Below the pieces are notes generated by a model. That model did not search any database, was not told where the DNA came from, and saw only the letters and a list, made by a program, of their open reading frames with translations. From positions 25,709,276 through 25,773,275 of the forward strand of contig NW_027467782.1 in NCBI RefSeq assembly GCF_004210375.1: a stretch of 64,000 nucleotides of DNA, written 5' to 3'. A program made the translations under genes and the position numbers. Below, piece by piece: positions 35,193 through 48,400 of the stretch. This DNA is from Tachypleus tridentatus (taxonomy: Eukaryota > Arthropoda > Merostomata > Xiphosura > Limulidae). Numbering within the stretch: the first letter of the stretch is position 1; the number at the start of each line of letters is the position of its first letter.

Positions 35193-35837
35193 AATTTGTT
35201 TTATGTGATATGCTATTAAATTATATTTTCAGTAAGGGACACTTACACTGATGAAAATTTGTAACCAAGTTGATTGTGTTAACATTATTCTTATATGCGC
35301 CTGTAAATAAATTAATGAAAGATTTTGAAAAAAAATTCTTTTCCATGAATTTGTGTTTTATAATTGGAATAAGTTATGTTTGAATGTAAATCCATATCAT
35401 ACTTAGAACAAGGATGTAGGCCACGTTTACTTCTACCCACAAAATTCTCACAGAATTAAAACTATTGCTCTGCTGTGATAATTTATCTTTGGAGACAATA
35501 TTCAGTCACAACGGATTATCTAATTGACACGTATGGTTTATTTTTTCTTTTTTAACATTCTTGTAGTCTTTGAGACAATATTGACATTTAATGAATTACG
35601 TAAACATAATGTAAATTTGTGAGGATGTTGCAGTCGTACTTCACGTCTCTCACATCCAGTTACTATTGTATTCTTTGTATTTATTTTGCAAGTTCGTTTT
35701 GTAGCTGTTCTTCTTTATTTGGGGAATTTTGGAGGTTGTCAACTTTGATGTCTCACTTGTGGAAGTAACATATTTATGTTGCACTTGTTTTGGAAAACAA
35801 AGACCTATAAAACATATAAGTTTCAGTATGTATGTAG
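35193..35837. other. Stretch without a recognised feature
   Basis: AT-rich, with no supported coding or repeat call. Confidence 0.4.
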
Positions 35838-35839
35838 TA

Positions 35840-36342
35840 CAGTGGAGCGCCGTTATGCCGCGGTATTTGGGGGGTCGACATGCTTAACCGCAGCTTAAAC
35901 CTTTGTGACTGAAAGCCGAAGTCGCCAACAGCTCCATAGAGAACTTCATCCAGAGCGTTGCGTGATCATTATATCGGATTATAAATTAAAAATAATACTT
36001 TAGTAATGTGCTTTTTCATGGATTTACCGCGGATTAACTTTAATGTATGGAAGGTGTAATTCGGTAACAATGGCGGCCTCCATAAAAGCTGACATGAGAG
36101 CGGATAAGGTAGATTAACGGTCGATTTCTATTGTAATATTTTATTTATTTCCCAAATTAAAAATCCTTTTTTAAATATCCCTTGAAGTTATAAATCCAGG
36201 ATTAAATTCGTAAGCCGCGTTTTTACATGTTCTTAAATTAGCGGTGAGTCGCGATAATCCTCGCTCACATCGCTCACAAGACTTGCTACAGCGGCAAGCG
36301 ATTTCGCGGTTTACTGGTCCGCGGCTAAATAGCGCTCCACTG
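35840..36342. mobile_element. Short non-autonomous Tigger/pogo-type element (503 bp)
   Basis: Inverted ends: 'cagtggagcgccgttatgcc' at the left and 'taaatagcgctccactg' at the right, with further CCGCGG pairing inside each end. TA dinucleotides flank both sides (35838-35839 and 36343-36344). Known: Tigger elements have CAGT-start termini with CCGCGG nearby and insert at TA. No coding capacity. Confidence 0.85.
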
Positions 36343-36344
36343 TA

Positions 36345-37080
36345 TTTTATAATTATTGTACTTCAAAATATACCTGAAATGTAACATTTAAAATATTGTG
36401 TTCCTGATTATGTTTTTACCGATTTTTTTCAAATATATCAGAGTTTAAATACCTTATAGTTTTACCAGCAGTATTTTCTATACTATTGTACATAGCTCTC
36501 CAAGTTGTATTATCAACAGGACAACAAAGATTCTGTTTATTATTGTAACAATTAATTTTGTGTCTTGAAAATGCGTGTTTTAAATCGTACTCTTTAAATA
36601 TGCGCGCACGCATATAACTTGATGCAGGCAAAAGGCGAGTGTAAATATAATTTCGTATACATTTTGCGATGTATTAAAACTTTTTGAAAAGGTCTAACGT
36701 AAGATGAGTAAAATAACATAAGTTTACCTGTTGATATGTACAGACGGTAAACTTTGTCCTTAATAAACAAGCAAAAAACAGACAAAAGTTAACTTATCTA
36801 ACGAATATAGGCCGTATTTATTAAATAAAAGCTTAGGTCCTATTACACCAAAACACAAGGCAGACGTGCATTTTTAGGTATGTGCAATTAGAAATATTTT
36901 GTATTATTCTAAAAAATCCAGTATTTTTAAATTATTCATATTAATATTTAATGTGATGTTAACAAAAGTATCGTTTTACTATTAGAGTTGAAACAATGTA
37001 AGGAAAGTGTTGAAATAAATTTAAATAAAACCTCCTAGATTTAAAATATATTAACGTGTAAAAGATACTGGACCTAAAGA
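36345..37080. other. Stretch without a recognised feature
   Basis: Minus-strand frames at 36416-36631 and 36594-36785 show no recognised domain. Nothing else is supported. Confidence 0.4.
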
Positions 37081-37330
37081 ATAGACCAGGTGGTTTAGGA
37101 CGCTCGACTCTAAATGTGAGTATCCTGGTTCGAATCCCCGTCGCATCAAACATGCTCGCCATTTCAGTCAGTGGGTCGTTATAATGTGAGGTCAATCCCA
37201 CAATTCGTTGGTGAAATAGTAGTCAAGAGTTGGCGATGGGTGCTGTCTACCCTGTCTTACACTGGTAAATTAGGGACAATTGGCGCAGATAGCCCTCGTG
37301 TAGCTTTGCGCGAACTTTGAAAATAAACCT
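37081..37330 (+). repeat. SINE family A, diverged
   Basis: Head-like 'accaggtggtttaggac' and 'ctggttcgaatccccgtc', then the shared body and the end 'gtgtagctttgcgcgaactt'. Several small deletions. Confidence 0.8.
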
Positions 37331-39183
37331 ATTTTTAAATACTGAAAAGAAGACTTCAAATTTTTCTGTTTCAAGAGTAAATAAATCCAAGTTTAGGAGT
37401 AACAAATATTTTATTTGCTCTTCACATACCACATCGTGTTCTAGTCTACAGAATGCTATTCTTTTTTGTGATTAATGCAGTCACATGTTTTACTTCTTCA
37501 CAACAGTTACAATTGCAGTGTAAAGCATCCATTGTATGACGTCATTTTAGTGTCTTCTGGGTGATATATGACATAATACTGTATTATCTGTATAGTTCGT
37601 AGCCCGGATGAGATAATGAAACATTGAGTTTATTCACTGGGATGTGAAGTTAGTGAACAAAGTTTAAGGTTGATGGAATTAATGTTAAGCAGAAACACAT
37701 AGAGTAAACGACTTAGTAATAAAAACAAAGTTGCTTCACCATCACCATTTTCCATCGTAAATACAATTGAAAATAAATATAAAAGTACGTCGATCATTGT
37801 TGACCCGCTATCTGTTGGTGATTTGAAACAGAAACAATTCTCTTTTTTTATCATCAGAATAAACAATACACTGTCATAATAAACACTAATTGTCTTTAGA
37901 TACCTGATTCAAGTGTCACTAGAATACTTTTATATCGTTGTACCGCTATACCCTTTCCTCTCTGACACGTTTATGTTCCACCTTTATGTTCTCCTCATAT
38001 TGAATTCTATTTCTATTCTTTCTGATATTAAAGATAATAGGACGAAAACGAACTGCTTTATCGGCTTGGATGTTATGCCTGATAAACGACTGAACGCCTC
38101 TTGGAATTGTCAGACCCTGTGTTATTTTAGAGACCTGAATATTTAAGTTTCATTCATTAGCAAACGTATGCGCGTAACCATAAGGATAGGATTTGTACTG
38201 GATAAAATTTTTCAACACACTAATAAGCTGACAGTACTTTAAATAAAAGCCACTGTTGGAAATAAACAAAAAAATAAAGACTGAAGAGATTATAAGAAAG
38301 AGATTTTTTATAGATATGTAAATTTCGTCATTATCCTAAAAAAGTTGGTCATAGAGAATATTGTAAGCATAAATTTTGCACCCAAATTATAGCACAAATT
38401 TCTTTAAGTTTTTACTATACAACATGCAACTTGTATATCAGTTACAAAAAAAATCAACAGGTGTAAATAGTTATCCCAGGTCTCATGCAACAGGCCTTTA
38501 GATGGCGCTACATATGGTGTCAGGTGGGAAAGGAATGTTGCCATTAAAGATGAGAATACATATTTCAAAATTTGTCACCATATGGAGCGTTCATAGCTCA
38601 GTGTGGCGTCGTTGTTCCAGAAAGTATCACCAGAGGCTCGTTTCTCAGGCGCCATGGTAATGTAACGACGTTATAGTTCCACAAGAAGGACAAGCATGCA
38701 TTTTGGTCAGTATGAGTATAACTAATACAGTCAGCCTAAATCAACTTACTGTTTGATTTTTTAATTATATATTGATCGATTAATAATTTTTTAGTAACAT
38801 GATTATAATATTTCTTTTTTGAACAATTTCTTACTTTTCTTACATTATTGTGATTTGATACATAAAACGACACGGCTATTAACACAATGTTTTTGGAAAA
38901 CATGTAACCTGTTAGTCCACCGTGGCTGTCCATCCCTATAAATGCTATAAATAAAAAATTTAAAACCAATCTTTATCATTCATATACTAATGAAGCTTTC
39001 TTTTGACTCACTTATATTTACTGCCACTACAACATCCAAGAGACCAATCAAACGTTTTTTGATTTCAGCCTCTCCTCATACGACAAGCCCCTCTATCCTA
39101 GGTACCGAAGTAACCCTTCTCTGAACCCTTTTCAGCAATTTAATATCTTCCCAAAATAGAAACGTAAGACTAAAACAATAGGC
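37331..39183. other. Stretch without a recognised feature
   Basis: No exon of either host gene was found on either strand. A slightly GC-richer patch at about 38480-38700 has no recognisable content. Confidence 0.4.
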
Positions 39184-39452
39184 ACGTAATTGGAGGGTCG
39201 CGGATTTGAATCTCGGTCACACCAATATGCTTGCTCTTTCAGCCGTGAGAACTTCATAAGTAGCGCTTAATCCCACTATTCGTTGGTAAAAGAGTTGACG
39301 GTGAGTAATGTTGACTAGCTACCTAATTCTATGTTGTAAATGTGTAATAAGATATAAATATATAAGGTAGTGCCTTCCTTTTGTCTTACACTGCTAAATT
39401 AGGGACGGTAAGATATCCCTCGTTTAGCTTTGTCCGAAATTCAAAATAAAAC
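39184..39452 (+). repeat. SINE family A with a ~45-bp insertion
   Basis: The body runs to 'gttgactagctacct' at about 39324, is broken by AT-rich sequence, then resumes at about 39372 with 'gccttccttttgtcttacac'. The head is truncated. Confidence 0.75.
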
Positions 39453-40002
39453 TGAACACAATATTCAAATGAAACCTCACCAGTGACTTGTTTAATGAAG
39501 TTATAGCCTCGTTAGCTTGCATTCAATATTTCTATAGGTACAACCTGAGTCCCATTTACCCTACCACGAGCAACCACACAACACTTGGATGGCTTTAGAG
39601 ATTAATCACTCATTTCACCACAATTCTTTTGTTTCATGACAAAATCCTCGAGAGGCATAAATCATGTAATGTCCTTATCTTTGATGTTTTGTAACTTTCA
39701 CAACAATAACACTTTAATAGTAAGCGAAGATTACGCATTTAATGATTTTATTCACTATAATTCAAGCCAATCCTTTACTGTTAAACTAAACGACCATTGT
39801 ATATAGGACTCTGAATGACATACTTGTATCAGACCAAGGACGTTTGCCTAAAATATATAAATTATAATTTCTGACAAAGTCCATTTTTTGTTTTGTTTGC
39901 TCTTAAGTCATGTAATATACCTGCCAGACAGGCTGTTCAAAGAATTTTCACAACAATAATTGTGATTATCGAGACAAATATTTTTGTAATAAGTGTAATC
40001 TT

Positions 40003-40065
40003 TAGCCCTCGGTGAGCTCAGCAGATAGCTTGATGTGGCTTTGCAATAAGAAAACACACACGTAA
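40003..40065 (+). repeat. SINE family B, 3' fragment
   Basis: 'ctcggtgagctcagcagata' followed by 'gatgtggctttgcaataaga' and a CA-rich end, as in the fragment at 262-345. Confidence 0.55.
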
Positions 40066-40557
40066 TCCTTAGATTTTTTCAACTTCCTTTTAAATTTGTA
40101 TAAGAATTCAAATCAAAGCTGTTTCAAAATTGAATTGTGGTTTTGTGGTGTTACCACAAATTTTCTATTCTAGTTTCTGTAGTTTGTCAGCTTTCGGCGT
40201 TTAATCGGTAACTTTTATAATACATTATTTGTCTAATATTTTTGTTACTTCTAAGCATTATAAAAACACGTGCTTACAATAATAATAATATTAATAATGA
40301 ATTAACTTCTTAGCAATACGGTAATTAGGGAAAATTTTATTACCTTCGTTACATGAAACGTTTAAATTTTAGTTACAAGCAGACATTAAGTTATTGTGGG
40401 ATGAAATCATTTTACAAGCATTTATTTTATAGAACTAAGTGCTGTAATAACCGCAATGCCCACACAAACAAAAGTTAAAGTGAAGGTATTGAACTCGACG
40501 CCTTGAACAACATTTTATTAAGTGGTTAATATCTGTTACTGGTATTTCTTTCACTTT

Positions 40558-40829
40558 GGGCCCGACATGGCTGGGTGGGTTAAGGCGTTCGACTTGTAAT
40601 CTGATGGTCGCGGTTCGAACCCCGTTGCACCAAACATGCTCGCCCTTTCAACCGTGGGGGGCGTTATAACGTTACGGTAAAATCCCACTATTCGTTGGTA
40701 AAACAGTAGCCCAAAAGTTGGCGGTGGGCGGCAATGACTAATTGTCTTCCCTCTAGTCTTACACTGCTAAATTATGGACGGCTGGCGCAGATAGCCCTCA
40801 TGTAGCTTTGTGCAAAATTCAAATAAATC
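40558..40829 (+). repeat. SINE family A, full length
   Basis: Head 'ggttcgaaccccg', body and tail are all present and in order, ending 'gcaaaattcaaataaat'. It lies immediately 3' (in plus coordinates) of nothing recognised and directly left of a LINE fragment. Confidence 0.85.
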
Positions 40830-40832
40830 TTT

Positions 40833-41837
40833 AATTTTGATCTTTGAAGATATCTTCATCTGTCGGAAGTTAATGTTAAACGTGTCAATGAAAAGGCAAA
40901 ATTCGAGAATAAATACAGCACTGCGTATTGTTTTTCTCTCTTGGGTTTTGGGTATCATATGTACTCTGGAGGTCAGGTGCTCTTTGACCTCTTCCGCCTT
41001 TCTTTACTTGTATGATCATGCAGTGTTGGTTGGTGTTACTCTGCTTTTAGGTTCAAGTGGACTGAATTTACTCCAGTTCTTTTAAGATCAATGTTTACGT
41101 ACTGGTATACATATATAAATACTATTTTGCTATCAGTAGGAAGTCTAGTTTGATGGTGGCCTTTTTTCTAAATATATATTATTATTTTATCTTTTTTTTC
41201 ATTTATTTATTTTTTGTGTTTGAAATGTATGTTGATCTGGTAGAAGTGTTTGGGTCTATCTTCATCATGTATGAAGTACCACTCTTGTTAGTTTAATAAT
41301 TCATTTTCATCCAATTTTATCAAAATACTTTATTGTGCTACATAGGAGTCTATCTGGTATGGTTGGTATGTTTGAATATGTAAATTTGGATGATGTTGCT
41401 CTGAGCATACTGCTGTTGTGAAGAGTGTGTTTTGATTGTTTGTAGCTTCGTTTTAATTGTTTTCTCACTTACAGTTATCCATGCTGGAGCTGCATAGTCA
41501 TTTATTGGTCTAATGTGTGTTTTGTAAATTTTTTGTATGTCTGTTGATGCTCTACTATTCTTGCCAGTTAGACTCAAAGCATAGTTGGTTCTTCGTAAGA
41601 ATTTAATTTCATTTACATGGTTGATCTATGTTAATTTTGAGAGTCATAGGTTAGACCTAGAAATTTTGCCGATGTGATAGGCGGAAGTAGTATTACATTC
41701 ACATATATTTCAGGCTGTTTTTTTGTGTTTTTTTTTTATTTTATCAACTTTGTAAAGACGCAAGTTGTGTTTTTTTGCTGTATTTATTTTTATTCTGTAT
41801 TTTTTGACAGTATTCGCTTATTGTGTTTAATTGTATG
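40833..41837 (-). mobile_element. Jockey/CR1-group LINE, 3' part, third copy
   Basis: Minus-strand reading gives AKFLGLTYDS near 41665, then SLTGKNS, IQKIYKTHIRPINDYAAPAW and ITVSEKT at 41575-41455, matching the copies at 6345 and 14090. The 3' region contains 'gcggaagaggtcaaagagca'. It is 5' truncated, and the truncation point coincides with the left edge of the repeated anoctamin segment at 41838. Confidence 0.7.
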
Positions 41838-42568
41838 ATAAATAAAGAATATTCATGAAAAACATAAAAATACTGTTTACCAGCATCTTTTTTTGTTCTT
41901 TCTTGGCACTACCACTAAATGCCCTTGCTGATATAGTGGTAAGTCTATGGATATACAACATCATAGAGAACTATTGGCGGCTAGTAAAGAGAAGCTGTGT
42001 GCGTGCTAAATGATGACTCTAATTTCCTAGTGTATGACATCATGAACGAATAAGATAGAAAGCCGTAAAATAACTACTTGATAATAACTAATTTACATAA
42101 AATTATTCAATTCTTGTAGAGGTAATAAGTAAATTATAGAAAAAGGAAGAATCTAAGAACTTAAATACTATTAAAATTTGATTCAGTAATTACATTGTGA
42201 TGCAAAGTTTACTTGTATATCAAATAAACTAGTTTAATTAAATTTTGAATTTAACTCTGTAAAGGTTGTGACATATGCAGCTTGACCTTCTTGATGTGAA
42301 AGGGTTAATGACCTTGTTTTCCTGCCTTGAGTGGGTGCTCAGGACAAGTTTGTTTGTTTCCAGTATGATATTTACAGCTACTCTCTAGTATTTCCCTTTG
42401 AACATCTTTTCAAACTTTGTCTTATAAAAATAATGTTTGAATGTTCCCTGAAGGTATTCTTTTGAAAGTTTCTCAAAAATACATGTTTAAAATGTAAATT
42501 TCTTAACACACTGATATGATGTTTACCTGAACTCTTGATCATAATGTGTGTTTTTTTTATATCACCAG

Positions 42569-42636
42569 GAACATCCAAGGCCAGAATATTTAGCTAAATT
42601 ATCAACAGTAAAGAAAAGAGTAAACTTTATTACAGG
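42569..42636 (+). pseudogene. Anoctamin loop exon, duplicate copy 1
   Basis: 68 nt between 'tatatcaccag' and 'gtaaga', encoding [20 protein letters not shown] then ITG. Its splice-phase partner upstream (DTLE, phase 0) lies at 47384, downstream of it, so it cannot be used in this position. Confidence 0.75.
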
Positions 42637-43159
42637 GTAAGAACAGCAGTTATCAATTTATAATAAACATCAAAACAAACATCTGACTTTGTCCAGTTGT
42701 TCCCACAATTTGTCTTGTTTTTATACAAGTCTAGATCTATCTGTTGATGATGATTTTGCAATGTTGTAGTTGATTATCAGATTATAAGTTTTATGTGACA
42801 CTAAAAGTGTTTTGGTATTGGTTTTACAAAAAATGTAACTAAATAACTCTATCAAACAAAATTAACAAGCGATGTATCTTTTGTATAAATTCTTTCTTAA
42901 AATTATTAAACTTAAAAAATGCCTTATTCTTGAAAAATAGGTTTTTTGTTAAAATGTCTTCAAAGGTACAATTGTAAAGGGTGATAAAACACTTTTCTAA
43001 AATAATTCAGTGTAAATGCATTACATGTAGTTTAAAAAAGACAGAGTATAAAATCGATGTGAATAACAAAAATTTAAAAGATCTTGGTAGAACATTGTTT
43101 GAAATTGAAAGTTTAAAATGTCAACTTTTATACTTGTTTCAAATATTCTCATTTAAAGT

Positions 43160-43360
43160 CCCCATGGCTGCCAGGTGGTTAAAGCCTTCGACTCGTAATT
43201 ATAATGTGATGGTCAATCCTATTATTTGTTCGTAAAAGAGTAGCCCAAGGGTTTGTGGGTGGTGATGACTACTGCCTTCCCTCTAGTCGTATACTGCTAA
43301 ATTAGGGACAACTAGTGCAGATAGCCCTCGTGTAGCTTTGTGTGAAATTTAAAACAAAAC
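43160..43360 (+). repeat. SINE family A, internally deleted, within duplicate copy 1
   Basis: The head is fused to 'ttataatgtgatggtcaatc' by loss of the middle block, exactly as in the copy at 49640-49845. The shared deletion shows that the SINE was present before the segment became doubled. Confidence 0.85.
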
Positions 43361-43641
43361 AAATCATTTAAAGTTCATTACATTTATTTTATCCCTTTTT
43401 TAAAAAACAAACAAACAAGTTAGATGTTCCAATGCCTAAGTTGTGGTTTTATTATCCCCTTCAAAAATATGTAAATTGAACTTCAGAAGGAATATTACAG
43501 TAGTTTTCATCAGTTCTAGTTCTTTTCTAAGGGCATGTGTTTGAACTTTATTTCTTATGAGTTATGAAAATTTATTACTTAGTTTTTTTACTGATGTGTT
43601 TTTCTAAATGCTTCTGTGATGTACACTGTAACAGGTAAAAG

Positions 43642-43711
43642 CGAACCATGTGTTTCGTTTTGGAAGAGACAGTACCGTGTACCATATTTTCCTGGTGTAA
43701 TGTTACTACTT
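43642..43711 (+). pseudogene. Anoctamin helix-3 start exon, duplicate copy 1, frameshifted
   Basis: From acceptor 'ggtaaaag' the frame joins correctly as [10 protein letters not shown], but a missing base after 'aagagac' shifts it to [14 protein letters not shown]. The other copy reads [16 protein letters not shown] there, which fits the family. Confidence 0.7.
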
Positions 43712-45337
43712 GTGAGTATTTATTTGAATTAATTTGAGTATGTAGGTGTGTACAAGATTGAAATTACCAAAAAAAACATCTTATATTTGTATGCCATGTT
43801 TAGAGTCTCAGTTGGAGTTTTATTCTTACAAGTTGTGTTTTGAAAATAGGAGGGAGAGAATTCTCTTTTGTTGCTATTGTATTATATTTATTGAGCTACA
43901 AAATTCAATAAAGATGTGGTAATAACCAACCAAAAGAGATGTAGATCTAATAGAATTAGCATGTAGTTAATCAGATGTTTCTGTTATATAATAGTTTTAA
44001 TTTCTGAATTTCAAAAGTAAAATATTTTAATTTGTAACGTCTTAGTGTTTACATTTCTGTATCACGTGATGGCACTTGTTTGTTTAAAATTGCTAAACTT
44101 AGACATCTTTTCACTTGTGTTTGGTTCACTGAAATTGAATGCTTTCAGACTTGCAGATTTTCACTGAATAAAGTTATAGTTACCAAGCCATCCCATAAAG
44201 CTCTGTTCGACATACAGTCTTTCAAAAATGTAAATAATTCTCTCTCTCTCTGTCTTTGACATTTGCTATTACATTATTGATAACCATTAGAAAATAAATA
44301 TTTAATATTCTCTTTTATGTATAATGTCATCTCGTTCACAGGATGGCTTTTAATTTTTTTGGAACATAGATTCAAATCTGCTATTACTATGTTTAGTTTA
44401 ACCAGCCAAGGAAAGTGTTTTGATGCACAATGTTTAGTTAGAAAACCAGTTAAATTGTAATAATTATAAGACATTGAATTCTTTGTGTTTATTATTGTTT
44501 GTGCTCTAAATTGTGTGTTTGAAATTAATAAATAATTTGGGGAAAAAATGAAAAACAGCCCCATGGAAAATTTGGGTTAGCCTCTATCAATACTTTAAGT
44601 CTTTGACAACAAAAGAAATTACAGCATTCACAATAAAGTACTAGATTTTTGTTATTTTTTATGCACATATTTTGTTTGTTTTTATTGTAAAAAAATACTT
44701 ATTAGGTAACATTAGAATATATGAATGAAGAAATAGATTAATTTATTTGCAATATATGTATATACTTTTGAAGATTGTTTGTATGACATAACTTTATGCT
44801 GTAATTTGAACGAAGTGTATACAAGGTGATTCCTGGGTTGTTACATAGGCTTAGTATGAAGGAAGTTGTCATATTTAACTGATACAAGCCTGAAGATAGT
44901 CAGGATAAACAATGATAAGCTTTTATTGTGCTCTGCAGGGATTTTAGAAAGGAAAAATTTTATTTCATATTTTTTTTGGTGTGGTTACAAGGTTAAACAA
45001 ATGGCCTGAGCTCATGTAATGTGAAGGTAGAGACACTAATGCATGACATATAAATATTTTCCAAAAATAACTTGATATTCAATTAGAAGATTTTAGAAGC
45101 TATGCAAATGAAATTTGGAAACTGTAATATTAAAGATATAAACATATTATTAATTTTAGCATGAAAATCACTTTGCTCTCATACTAATCAGAGTTTAAAA
45201 TTGAGACAAATCTTTATAAAAAAAAAAAAAAAAGGTTCTTATGGATTGATTTTTTGGAGTTCCTCATTAGTTATTGTATCCACTATATTTTGTTTGATAA
45301 GAATCACTTTATTGTTTGTTCCTTTCAATTTTTTCAG

Positions 45338-45472
45338 GGAATATTTTGGAGTGAAAATTGGCCTCTACTTTGCTTGGCTGGGATTTTATACCTGTATGCT
45401 GATCCCAGCTTCAGCAGTAGGAGTGCTGTGTTTCCTCTATGGGTTCTTCACCTTGGTGGGTGATGCTCACAG
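45338..45472 (+). CDS. Anoctamin exon: helix 1
   Basis: Acceptor 'caattttttcag'. One base completes a codon (expected Arg), then [20 protein letters not shown] and [20 protein letters not shown]. The donor 'gtatga' leaves phase 2. Confidence 0.95.
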
Positions 45473-48400
45473 GTATGAATTAGGGGAGAAAAAAGTTAAA
45501 AGAGTTATCAAACAGTTTATTATTTTTATAACTCATGTTTGATCATTTTCTAAATTATACCTCAAATAAATCAGTTACTTAGAGATATGTAATTGATGGA
45601 ATGTGTTAAGTAATTAATCACTGGACTAATTAATCAGTGTTTAACTAATTAATTATTTTGCACAAGACATTTGTAGCTGGAATAATTGCAAAGAGTAATA
45701 ATTGGAACCATTAATTTTTATTGGTTGATATGTTTTTAACCATTAATGTACCTAAAAATATTTTCAATAATTTTTGTGACAAATTGATTTAAACATAATT
45801 TCAGTTAATTAGTTAGTTTATGTGGCATTATCATTGAAATTGATAGTTGTATATTATGATTGATTTAAATGTTCAACTGTACTGTGTTTATTCTATAAAT
45901 TTAAAACAAAATTGCATTTTTTTTTTTTACAGCAAGGACGTCTGTGAGAACCACAATGACATAATTTTATGTCCTCGGTGTGACATAAAAGGATGTAAAT
46001 ATGAACAGCTAGGACAGACATGCACTTTTGTCAAAATTACACATCTTTTTGACAATGGTGCTGCTGTATTTTTTGCTGTTTTTATGTCACTCTGGGGTAA
46101 GTATTATATAGATTTACATGTTAAAGTTATATAAATAATATTCTCTTCTTCAGACTCTGTTAGAGCTTTCATACACAAAATATCAAATTTTTTGTAAATT
46201 AGTTTTAAGACTTTTTTAAGTTACGCTTTTCTTATGCCTATTTTCTTTTAGCATGTTGACTATCTAACATGCATAGTAATTTTGATTTTAAGGTTAAAAA
46301 ATGTTTGTGTGCATCAGAAAATGTTCAAATTTTACATATAAAATTTTTATAACCTCCAGATAATTATCAAACATTTTTGTACAAAGAAAAACATAATGTT
46401 TTGTCTGTTATTTTTACTAATGAAACTCTGTATGGGCTTGATAGATTTGACCACTATAAACAATTAGGAAATTAATATAAATAATGCCTTTTTTCATTCT
46501 AGAATAACTACAAACTATAACTCATATAAAATAGCTTAAATTTGATAACATTATACATTTATATAGAAGGGGAGGACAAAAGAGTGCCTCTCCCTTGAAA
46601 ATGTTAATTTATTTGATATTATTTTGGAATAGATCTTGTGAAGTGCATTTTACACATTTTTCTATTATCAAATAAAATATATAACAAATTAACAGTATTT
46701 TCGAGGAGGCCACTTTTCTTGTCCACACCACGTACATATATAAATTTATTATATTGATCTTTCAACTGTGTCTGGATAACAGTGTAGAAGTTACAATGAC
46801 AAGGTGCATGTATGCTCATGCTACCATATCCAGTAACATAAAACTGACCTTACAAAGGACCTGAATTTTGGGAAAGTAACTCACTAAGAAAATCCTCATG
46901 ATATGTGTGGTAATGGATGCCCATAGCAAAAGGGTTACTTCAACATAAAAACGTCCAACCTGCAATACTTGAAATGGTCTTAATTTCAAACCAACATAAA
47001 GCACATCAAATTTGCTACACATTCAAGACTTTAAACTTCTATTACTGAAGTCTCACATCAAACACTTCAAATTAATTCCAAAAGCATGTTATTACTTTGA
47101 GATATCTTGTCTGTAATTTGGGACTTTTCAAGGAAAAAAGAAAACACTTTACAAAGTTTATTATTACTAACACTTTGGTGAACAAAAATAGTTGAATAAA
47201 TTATCATGAGCCATATAAGTTTAAAGAGTAATTTGTATTCTGTTGCGATTTTTGTCTTTAGTGATGATAAACTTTATCACTTTGTTTTTATTTACTTTCA
47301 GCCGTTATCTTTATGGAATTGTGGAAAAGATACTCATCAAAAATCACCCACCATTGGGATGCAACGAATTTTGACACCTTAGAGGTAATGTGTACTTTTA
47401 TTTCAGTTATTAATTTATCACAATGGACTTGTGTATTTGACATGAACTTTTAACCATGGCAGTATACCTATTGTGATTGTGAAGGTACTAGTTGTGTCAT
47501 GACAAATTTGACAGTAATCATACAAGTATTTTAATTATATGTTGTCAGTGTTGACTGTTATGATTGCAAAGTGATTTTTCATGTTAAGATTAAAAATACT
47601 TCATTTAAAAATTTTCAAATTTCACTTATGTAGTTCTTTAAACCTCCTTCATAAATATCAGATGATGTTTGCTGTCAGTAAAAAGTTTATTTTATCTGTT
47701 ATTTTACAAGCTGTAACTTTCAAATGATCAGCCAATCTAAACATCCTCATAACCACCATAAAAATTATGAAATAATTGTTAATTACTTTTTTATTGTGCT
47801 AAAATGACAACAAATTGTGACAATATACATCTTCTGTTTCTTCTTAATCTTACAGTTTTATTGACTTTTGAACCATGTTTAACTATTAATCCTTCCTTTG
47901 AGGGTTGCGGGTTTGCATTCCCATCACGCCAAACATGCTCGCCCTTTCAGCCGTGGAGGCATTCTAATGTCATGGTCAATCCCACTATCCATTGGTAAAA
48001 GAGTAGCCCAAGAGTTTGCGGTGGGTGGTGATGACTAGCTGCCTTCCCTCTAGTCTCACACTGCTAAATTAAGGACGGCTAACACAGATAGCTCTCGAGT
48101 AGCTTTGTGCAAAATTCAAAACAAACAGTCCTTCTTCACAAGTTTTAAATCACTTGGTGAACCTTCAGCTCATGTTACCCTTTTGAATTACATTAAACAA
48201 TATGAAGAATATTTCTTATTACTATTCATTATTTTAGCTAATCTAACCTAACAACTTTCTTGTTTTTTCATTTTAGTTACTTTTATAGTAATAAATAAAG
48301 AATATTCATGAAAAACATAAAATGTACTGTTTACCAGCATCTTTTTTTGTTCTTTACTAATGGCACTACCACACTAAATGCCCCTTGCTGATATAGTGGT

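Larger units (their letters stand above)
41838..43754. repeat. Segmental duplicate, copy 1 (anoctamin exon pair, misplaced)
   Basis: Matches 48291-50244 almost base for base from 'ataaataaagaatattcatg' to 'tgtaggtgtgtaca', including intron sequence and a nested SINE. Differences are mostly one- to few-base indels. It stands before the exon for helix 1 although its exons belong after helix 2. Confidence 0.95.

Noticed and set aside
36416..36785. Minus-strand frames with several cysteines, considered as an exon
   Set aside because: No domain match, no consistent acceptor and donor pair, and AT-rich chance frames are common.
46570..47060. A plus-strand [12 protein letters not shown] block, suggesting an LTR-retrotransposon integrase
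   Set aside because: Only a few residues match, the frame is broken on both sides and no RT, protease or catalytic acids accompany it.
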